Below, in pieces: positions 58,054 to 64,000 of a DNA stretch of 64,000 bases. Numbering within the stretch: position 1 is the stretch's first letter; the number at the start of each line of letters is the position of its first letter. A model generated the notes under the pieces. That model ran no database searches and was not told the DNA's origin. It saw nothing but the letters and a program-made list of their open reading frames with translations. Source of the stretch: DASUKM01 sp036278735 (GTDB taxonomy: Bacteria > Acidobacteriota > Vicinamibacteria > Vicinamibacterales > 2-12-FULL-66-21); the NCBI GenBank assembly GCA_036278735.1, contig DASUKM010000027.1, forward strand, positions 57,194 through 121,193. Reading direction: 5' to 3'. The position numbers and the translations under genes were made by a program.

Positions 58054-60501
58054 TTACTCCGATTTCAGCAGCGGCAGCGGATCGACGTGCGCGGCCGAGG
58101 AGGCCGGACGATAGCTCGCCACCGCCCCCACGATCAGCATCAGGGCGCCGGTGACGGACGCGTCGACGATCGAGGCGCCTGGCAACTCGGGTAGGACTGC
58201 GGCGAACGCGCGGATCAGCAGGACGCCGGCGGCGATGCCTGCGACGGCGCCCGCGAGGGCGAGCAGGAGCCCGTCCCGCAGCACACGACGCAGCAGCGCC
58301 ATGGGATCGGCACCGAGCGCGATGCGGATCGCGAGTTCCCGGCGTCGGAGCGCGATGACGAACGCGAGGACCGTGTAGAGCGCGACGGCCGTCAGCGCCG
58401 TCGCCGCCGTGCCGAAGCCGGTCATGACCTCGCTGCTGAATCGCGGAATCGCGAGAGCAGCGCTCACGACATCGCCGTAGCTGCGCACGTTGAAGGCGCT
58501 GACGTCGGTCCCGACGGAGGTGCGCAGATACTGCGAGAGCTGCCGCGCGACCGGATCGGGCGCTTGCGCGCGAACGAGGAGCGTGAACCTGTCGAACGGC
58601 GCCTGAGCGTACGGCAGATACAACAGCGGGACCGGCGCCTGGCCCGGTGTCGAGACCACATCGGCGGCGACTCCCACGATCTGCACGGACCGATACGACG
58701 CCAGGTTCACCTCGAGGTAGCGTCCGATGATCGACGCGATCGTGCCGTATCGCTTCGCGAATGCGGCGCTGACGATGGCGGCCCCCGCGCCGCGATCCGC
58801 GTCGAAATCGTCGATCTGCAGGGCGTCGAGGCGGTCCGCTCGCGTGAAGGCGCGTCCGACGAGCAGCGGGATCTCGCTGGTGCGGAAGAATCCGCCGTCG
58901 ACGATGCGGGTCGCCACCGGCCGCGCATCGGGTCCGTCGACCGTCACCGAGCCGTCTGGCGGCAGCGGGCCGATCGCCGCGTGGGCAAGGACCCTGTAGA
59001 CGGCGCGGAACGGCGGCGCCGCGACAGGGGCACTCGTCGCGATCCCCGCGCCAGCCACGCCAGGCAGCGTCGAGGCGTAGGCCGTCACGCGCTCCGCTGT
59101 CTGAACGAACCGCTGAGTGGGATAGTGCCGGACGTGTTCGCCGGCCTTCATGATCGGCTGCCGTACGTCCACGAGCAGCACGTGACTCGGGTTGAAGCCG
59201 AGCTGCGCGCGCTCGAGCGCCACGAAACCGCGGACCGTGGCCGCGGCGACCAGCAGCAGACACGCGCAACAGGCCACTTCGAGACGCACCATCCACGATC
59301 GCGCCGTGGCAGCGCCCGACGAGCCGGTCGCGCGGGTGCCGGACGAGCGGAGCGCCTCGAATGAGACGCGCGCCGCACCGGCCGAGACCGCCCACATCAG
59401 CATCGCGAGGGCGAGCGCCAGCCCCGCAGCGGCGCCAAGGACGCTTCCGGAGAGGTGGACCTCGGCGAGCCGCGGAATCGAGGCGGGCGCCGCGGTGACG
59501 AAGACGTGGAGCAGCCACGACGCGAGGAGGGTTCCGCAGATCGCCGAGACGGCGGAGAGCGCGGCACACTGCGCCAACGATTGCCTGAGCAGCCGCGCCC
59601 GACCGGCACCCAGGGCGAGATGAATCGACAACTCGCGCGCACGCCTGACGCGCCGCGTACTGAACAGCACGGCGACGTTGATCGCCGCGATCAGGAGCAG
59701 AAGCGAGACCGACGTGTAGAGGAGTACGAGCGGCGTTCGAGCCGGCGCGACGATGGTGTCCTTCAGCGGGACGATGACGGCGTGCCAGCCCGCGTTCTCA
59801 GCCGGGAAGGCCTCGGCCAGGCGGCGCGACATCGCGTCCATCTCGGCCTGCGCCTGCGCCAGCGACACGCCGTGTGTCAGCCGCCCGACGATGTCGAGGT
59901 TTCGCCGCGCGCGCCCAGGGGCGGGAACGATCGTTCCCCAGAAGTCGGCGCCCTCGGGAAGATCGACGGCAGGGGGCATCACCGCGGCGATGGTGACAGG
60001 GTGTTGGGCGAAGCCCTCGAACACGATCTTCCGTCCAATCGCCGACGCCTCGCCGGCGAAGCGGCGTCGCCAATAGCGGTCGCTCAAGCGAATGCCCTTA
60101 CCCGAGCCGAGCTGAGGCGGGACCCCGAGCACGGCGAGGAATCCCGCGGTCGCGAGGGCCTCCCGCGCGACTTCCGGATCGCGATCGATCTGGACGATCG
60201 TGTCTCGCGTCCGCGGCATGAACGCTTCGATGTCGTCGAAGCTGCGGAGATCCCGCCGCCAGTCCAGAAAGGTGCCATCCGACACGGGCGATCGCTCGAT
60301 GCCCTTCGATGGATTGACTTCGAAGATGCGCACCAGGGCGCCCGGGTCGCGATACGGGAGCGGCTGGGCGAGGATGCCGTTCAGCAGCGCGAAGACGGCC
60401 AGGTTGGCCGCCGTGGTCAGCGACAGGATCAGAACGATCGCAGCCGAGAACCGCCGTTCGCAAAGCAGCGACCGAAGCGCACGGGCGAGGTCGTCTCGCA
60501 T
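58054..60501 (-). CDS. ADOP-type ABC permease (MacB-like periplasmic domains plus FtsX, duplicated)
   Basis: About 815 residues. N-terminal helix (AAIVLILSLTTAAN), periplasmic MacB_PCD domain, then an FtsX helix set around 270-420, a second periplasmic domain and a second FtsX set (about 690-810), the orphan double-permease architecture of Acidobacteria. LPYRDPGALVRIFE and SDRYWRRRFAG are typical. No ATPase gene is next to it, as usual for the family. The ATG at 60501 is preferred over 60594, which lies in a weak extension. Confidence 0.85.
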   Translation of the reverse strand: MRDDLARALRSLLCERRFSAAIVLILSLTTAANLAVFALLNGILAQPLPYRDPGALVRIFEVNPSKGIERSPVSDGTFLDWRRDLRSFDDIEAFMPRTRDTIVQIDRDPEVAREALATAGFLAVLGVPPQLGSGKGIRLSDRYWRRRFAGEASAIGRKIVFEGFAQHPVTIAAVMPPAVDLPEGADFWGTIVPAPGRARRNLDIVGRLTHGVSLAQAQAEMDAMSRRLAEAFPAENAGWHAVIVPLKDTIVAPARTPLVLLYTSVSLLLLIAAINVAVLFSTRRVRRARELSIHLALGAGRARLLRQSLAQCAALSAVSAICGTLLASWLLHVFVTAAPASIPRLAEVHLSGSVLGAAAGLALALAMLMWAVSAGAARVSFEALRSSGTRATGSSGAATARSWMVRLEVACCACLLLVAAATVRGFVALERAQLGFNPSHVLLVDVRQPIMKAGEHVRHYPTQRFVQTAERVTAYASTLPGVAGAGIATSAPVAAPPFRAVYRVLAHAAIGPLPPDGSVTVDGPDARPVATRIVDGGFFRTSEIPLLVGRAFTRADRLDALQIDDFDADRGAGAAIVSAAFAKRYGTIASIIGRYLEVNLASYRSVQIVGVAADVVSTPGQAPVPLLYLPYAQAPFDRFTLLVRAQAPDPVARQLSQYLRTSVGTDVSAFNVRSYGDVVSAALAIPRFSSEVMTGFGTAATALTAVALYTVLAFVIALRRRELAIRIALGADPMALLRRVLRDGLLLALAGAVAGIAAGVLLIRAFAAVLPELPGASIVDASVTGALMLIVGAVASYRPASSAAHVDPLPLLKSE

Positions 60502-60604
60502 GACGTTACGACGCCATCCTACGGCATCCGGACGGGCTCGGCCTTTCTGGCCGCATTCTTGAAATCCGAACCCTTCCGTCTGAGCGGCCAGCACGGCCGT
60601 TCCA

Positions 60605-63256
60605 ATGATGGAAGACGTTCACCTCGCTCGTCGAATCGCGTGCGCCGCATCGGTCGCGGCGGTCCTGGCCGCCTTCGCCGCCTGCGGCGGCTCCGGCCAG
60701 ACGTTCACGACGCCCACGTCGCTGACGAAGTGCGCCGTGACACTCGCGGTAGGCGATTCCACACTTCCGGCAAACGGCGCCTCAGGTCACATCGGCGTCA
60801 CGACGGAGCGTGAGTGCCAGTGGACGGCCAGCTCCGACGCGGCCTGGCTCAGCATTACGGCCGGCGCGAGCGGGCAGGGGAACGGCACGGTCGACTACAC
60901 GGCGGCCGCCAACGTCGATCCGGTGGCCCGTACCGGCAACGTCACGCTGAACGGCCAACGCGCGCCCTTTACGCAAGCGGCCGGCGCATGCCGCGTCGAT
61001 CTCTCGGCGGCGTCCGCCTCGTTTCCCCAGGCCGGCGGAGCGGGATCTGTCGACGTCCACACGTCGAGCGCGCTCTGTCAATGGACGGCCTCATCGGACA
61101 AGTCCTGGATCGTCCTGCACGCGACGAGCGGCAAGGGGCCCGGAACCGTCGGCTTCGATGTCGCACCCGCCACGGCGCCGCGCACCGGAGCGATCACGAT
61201 CGGCGGGGCGAGCTTCAGCGTCATCCAGTCGCAGGGCTGCACGTACGCGATCGCGCCGGCCTCCTACGAGGTGGGATCGGCCGGTGGACAGACCACGGTG
61301 GCCGTCACAGCGGGGGCCGATTGCCCGTGGACGGCCGCCAGCAACGCCGACTGGGTGACCGTCGCGCAGGGGGCAACCGGCACCGCCGCGGGGACCGTCA
61401 CCCTCGTCGTCTCGCCGACCGATGGCCCGTCGCGTGCCACGACCGTCGTCATCGCCGGTCAGAGCTTCGCGATCACGCAGTCGCCGGGTTGCAGCCTGAC
61501 CGTTTCCCCCACGTCGCTCTCGGTGCCGGCCTCGGCCAGCGCCGACAGAGTGACCGTCAGCGGCGGCGCGGGATGTCCATGGTCCGCGTCGACGGGTGCG
61601 AGCTGGATCACGATTACCAGCGGCGCCTCCGGCCAGGGAAACGGCACGGTGACGTTCAGCGTGGCGGCGGACACGGGACCGTCGCGATCCGGCACTCTGA
61701 CGGTGGCGGGCCGGACGGTGACCGTCTCGCAGGTACAGGGATGCGCGTTCACGATCTCGCCCGAGAGCCAGTCGGTGCCCGACGAGGGAGGCAGCGCGTC
61801 GACATCCGTCACGACGGCGGACGGCTGCGGGTGGACGGCGACGAGCAACGCGTCGTGGATCAAGATCAAGAAGGGGGAGCGCGGCACGGGCCCGGGGCGC
61901 GTGGACCTTCAGGCGTCCGCGAACAGCGGGCCATCCCGGTCGGGTACGGCCACGATCGCGGGTCGGACCTTCACCCTCGAGCAGACACAGGGCTGCAAAT
62001 TCTCGCTGAACCGCACGAGCGTGCCGATCGGCGGCAACGGCGACACGTTTGCGATCGACGTGAAAGCAGATGCCGGGTGCGCGTGGACCGCCGCCAGTCA
62101 CGTGTCCTGGATCGCGGTGACCGCCGGGTCGAACGGCAGCGGCCACGGGACCGTCACGATCACGATCGCGGCCAACACGGGGCCGCCGCGAAGCGGAACG
62201 CTGACGATCGCGGATCAGACGTTCACGGTCAACCAGACCGGCGGCTGCGCGTACCGCATCGCGCCGCAGTCGCAGAGCGTGCCCGCCGGCGGCGGAACGG
62301 TCCCGGTGAGCGTGATGGCGGACGCCGGCTGCGCCTGGCAGGCCGCCGCGAGCGCCCCCTGGATCGCCGTCAGCTCCGGCGCGTCCGGATCGGGCAATGG
62401 CACGGTCGTCCTGACGGTGTTGGCCAGCGACGATCAGGCGCGGACCGGCAGCGCGATCATCGCCGGCCAGACGTTCACCGTGCAGCAGGGCAGCGGCTGC
62501 GCGATCAGGCTCTCGGAAGGCAGCCAGGCGTTCCCCGTTGCCGGCGGCCCGGCGTCGGTCGGTGTGGCGACGGGGGCGGCCTGTCCGTGGACGGCGGTCA
62601 GCAACGCGCCATGGATCGCGATCACGTCGGGGGGGAGCGGCACGGGCAACGGCGCAGTCGGCTTCAGCGTGGCGGCCAACAGCGGGGCGGCGCGCGCGAG
62701 CTCCATCGCGGTCAACGGCATCACGTTCAACGTCACGCAGGCGTCCGGATGCAGCTACAACGTCGCGCCCGGCACGATCCCGGAGCCGGCCGGCGGCGGG
62801 GATCCGAGCGTGAGCGTCGCGACGACGAACGACTGCGGATGGACGTCGGCGAGTGGCGCGTCGTGGATCGCCATCGTAGGGAGCGGCAGCGGCAGCGGAA
62901 ACGGTGCCGTGCAGCTTCACGTGGACGCGAACGCGGGCGCCCCCCGGAGCGGCGGGGTGACGATCGCGGGCACGGCGGTCACCGTCACTCAGGACGGCGC
63001 CTGCTCGTTCGCGCTCAGCTCGGGGTCGGCCTCGGTCGGGGAGCACGGCGGCAAGGGTGAGGTCGACGTCACCGCCGGGCCGGGCTGCGCGTGGACTGCG
63101 ACCAGCAACGTGCCGTGGGTCACGATCAGCGACGGCGCCACCGGAATGTCGAACGGCAAGGTGCACTTCGAGGTCGACGGCAACGACACGGGCATCACGC
63201 GCACCGGCACCCTGACGATTGCCGGCCAGACGTTCACGATCGTCCAGGGAAGCTGA
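60605..63256 (+). CDS. BACON-repeat lipoprotein, ten repeats
   Basis: An 883-residue surface lipoprotein: signal sequence with lipobox FAAC and Cys27, then about ten BACON-like domains of about 84 residues (from residue 42). Each opens GC-x-(F/Y/I) and has a second Cys in CxWTA, with SWI and GNGTV/GTVT strands, giving two Cys per unit, probably a disulfide. BACON domains bind carbohydrate or mucin-like targets in other bacteria. Two adjacent ATGs (60605, 60608) are possible starts. It is divergent from the ADOP permease and isolated. Confidence 0.9.
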   Translation: MMEDVHLARRIACAASVAAVLAAFAACGGSGQTFTTPTSLTKCAVTLAVGDSTLPANGASGHIGVTTERECQWTASSDAAWLSITAGASGQGNGTVDYTAAANVDPVARTGNVTLNGQRAPFTQAAGACRVDLSAASASFPQAGGAGSVDVHTSSALCQWTASSDKSWIVLHATSGKGPGTVGFDVAPATAPRTGAITIGGASFSVIQSQGCTYAIAPASYEVGSAGGQTTVAVTAGADCPWTAASNADWVTVAQGATGTAAGTVTLVVSPTDGPSRATTVVIAGQSFAITQSPGCSLTVSPTSLSVPASASADRVTVSGGAGCPWSASTGASWITITSGASGQGNGTVTFSVAADTGPSRSGTLTVAGRTVTVSQVQGCAFTISPESQSVPDEGGSASTSVTTADGCGWTATSNASWIKIKKGERGTGPGRVDLQASANSGPSRSGTATIAGRTFTLEQTQGCKFSLNRTSVPIGGNGDTFAIDVKADAGCAWTAASHVSWIAVTAGSNGSGHGTVTITIAANTGPPRSGTLTIADQTFTVNQTGGCAYRIAPQSQSVPAGGGTVPVSVMADAGCAWQAAASAPWIAVSSGASGSGNGTVVLTVLASDDQARTGSAIIAGQTFTVQQGSGCAIRLSEGSQAFPVAGGPASVGVATGAACPWTAVSNAPWIAITSGGSGTGNGAVGFSVAANSGAARASSIAVNGITFNVTQASGCSYNVAPGTIPEPAGGGDPSVSVATTNDCGWTSASGASWIAIVGSGSGSGNGAVQLHVDANAGAPRSGGVTIAGTAVTVTQDGACSFALSSGSASVGEHGGKGEVDVTAGPGCAWTATSNVPWVTISDGATGMSNGKVHFEVDGNDTGITRTGTLTIAGQTFTIVQGS

Positions 63257-63283
63257 TGTCCGTCGGGTGTCCGTCGGATGTAG

Positions 63284-63303
63284 GCCGGGTCTTCAGACCC
63301 GGC
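63284..63303 (+). terminator. Hairpin after the BACON gene
   Basis: GCCGGGTC (63284-63291) pairs with GACCCGGC (63296-63303) around TTCA, 27 bases after the BACON stop. Eight perfect pairs, no T-run. Because the gene on the other strand ends at 63351, it may serve both directions. Confidence 0.6.
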
Positions 63304-63350
63304 GGATATTCGCGATCACCTGCGAACGGCAAAACCCAAGCTACGGCGCG

Positions 63351-63937
63351 CTACCGAGCGCAGTCGCAAATGCCATCCTTCATCTCGACCTTCAGGCACG
63401 CCGCGAGCGTCAACCAGGTCTCGCGCCAGCTGCCGTTCGACCGATCGAGCTTCAACACGTACTGCCGCAGGCCGATGTACACACTGCCATCCGCGGCGCG
63501 AACCATCGCGCTCGGCGAGAAGGATCCGATATCGATCTGGTAGAGCCGCGTGGCCTTGGCTGTCGGCCCGAGCGACCACAATCCGGACGCCGTCAAGAAC
63601 AGCCGCCGGTTTCCGTCGGCGAACCAGACGTGAGACTCGCCGTCGAGCGTGGCGACGGGATCGAGCCTCCAGCCTTGCCCGTACTGAATGAGCCGAAAGA
63701 TCCGGCCGGAACGCGTTCTCCGCCAAACTCGCCCGCGTCGAACCCGACGATCCATCCACCAGGGACAGCCTCAACGTGGCGGTTACCCTGTCGGTCGGGA
63801 CCGGCCGCGATCTGGAACGCACACGCGGAGTTCCGTGACCAGTGACCGCGCCGAACCTCAGGCTCTGAATCCGCTTCACCGATGTCGCCGCCAGGGTGAC
63901 GTGATCCTACTGCGAAGCGCGCAGCGGGGCGAAGCAA
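63351..63937 (-). pseudogene. Frameshifted gene, repeat-containing beta-propeller-like protein
   Basis: Two frames each hold part of one plausible protein. The upstream frame reads HVEAVPGGWIVGFDAGEFGGE; the downstream frame continues SGRIFRLIQYGQGWRLDP, ESHVWFADGNRRLFLTASG and GSVYIGLRQYVLKLD, ending CDCAR. The switch lies near 63710-63725. Either a true pseudogene or a sequencing error. Upstream start is uncertain. The SVYIGLRQYV-type blades suggest a propeller. Confidence 0.5.
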
Positions 63938-63952
63938 GAGGGAAATTCAGAA

Positions 63953-64000
63953 AGCCGGCGCTCGGACTCGAACCGAGGACCTGCTGATTACGAATCAGCT
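63953..64000 (-). tRNA. tRNA-Thr (CGU anticodon), 3' part
   Basis: The minus strand reads GCTGA-TTCGTAA-TCAGC (anticodon arm, loop TTCGTAA, anticodon CGT), then AGGTC, then the T-arm CTCGG-TTCGAGT-CCGAG, acceptor CGCCGGC and discriminator T at 63953. No CCA is encoded. The 5' half lies beyond the window edge. Confidence 0.92.

Overview
The window is a high-GC, gene-dense bacterial chromosome segment. The gene content suggests an acidobacterium, probably of the Vicinamibacteria type: an orphan MacB/FtsX-type double permease (ADOP family), a ten-unit BACON lipoprotein, DUF481, DUF4142 and SYLF envelope proteins, SSS symporters, PIG-L deacetylases inside glycosyltransferase clusters, and short-period repeat tracts between genes. 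This placement is inferred from gene families; no 16S rRNA gene is present. I saw no phage, transposase or CRISPR array. One tRNA gene (Thr, CGU anticodon) is cut by the right edge.

Layout. 1-1881: a truncated FHA-GAF sensor gene and a zinc metallopeptidase (minus). 1882-2701: a non-coding stretch dominated by an exact-period 108-bp tandem repeat. 2702-7068: an exporter-type ABC transporter, a secreted YtcJ-like amidohydrolase and a pilin-like protein behind a candidate sigma-54 promoter. 7133-9009: a histone-H1-like basic protein and small or secreted hypotheticals. 9094-18112: a tightly coupled minus-strand glycan operon (GH-GT2 fusion, ABC exporter, two glycosyltransferases, PIG-L deacetylase, GT87-type enzyme), several genes overlapping by ATGA or GTGA. 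18357-21240: an Omp85-like barrel and a secreted protein with kinase-like motifs. 21237-24168: a second PIG-L/GT4/GNAT cluster.

24245-28911 is the clearest regulatory unit: a class I SAM riboswitch followed by homoserine dehydrogenase, an aspartokinase without ACT domains, a cystathionine gamma-synthase-type enzyme and aspartate-semialdehyde dehydrogenase, i.e. a methionine-controlled aspartate-to-cystathionine operon. 29052-31506 holds envelope proteins and an MBL-fold hydrolase. 31624-34891 is a three-gene signalling module (146-aa unknown, double-domain KaiC-like ATPase, GAF histidine kinase).

34893-46294 mixes metabolism and transport: an aminotransferase, an APC permease flanked by inverted AAAGCCC heptamer tracts, a GHMP sugar kinase coupled to a sugar nucleotidyltransferase, a flavin reductase, DinB, an ArnT/PMT-like glycosyltransferase, hemerythrin, TonB-C and SYLF proteins and an SSS symporter. 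46389-55572: small zinc-ribbon genes, a B12-type radical SAM protein, an FTR1 iron permease, an RNB ribonuclease with a Gln in the active-site quartet, an MFS transporter and an SSS/DUF3311 symporter pair. 55608-64000: a 14-bp repeat tract, a SCO1-like protein, an AlkZ-like protein, the ADOP permease, the BACON lipoprotein, a frameshifted gene and the tRNA.

Most starts were chosen from Shine-Dalgarno position, overlap with the upstream stop, or the point where family similarity begins. Functions were assigned by reading motifs, not by database search.
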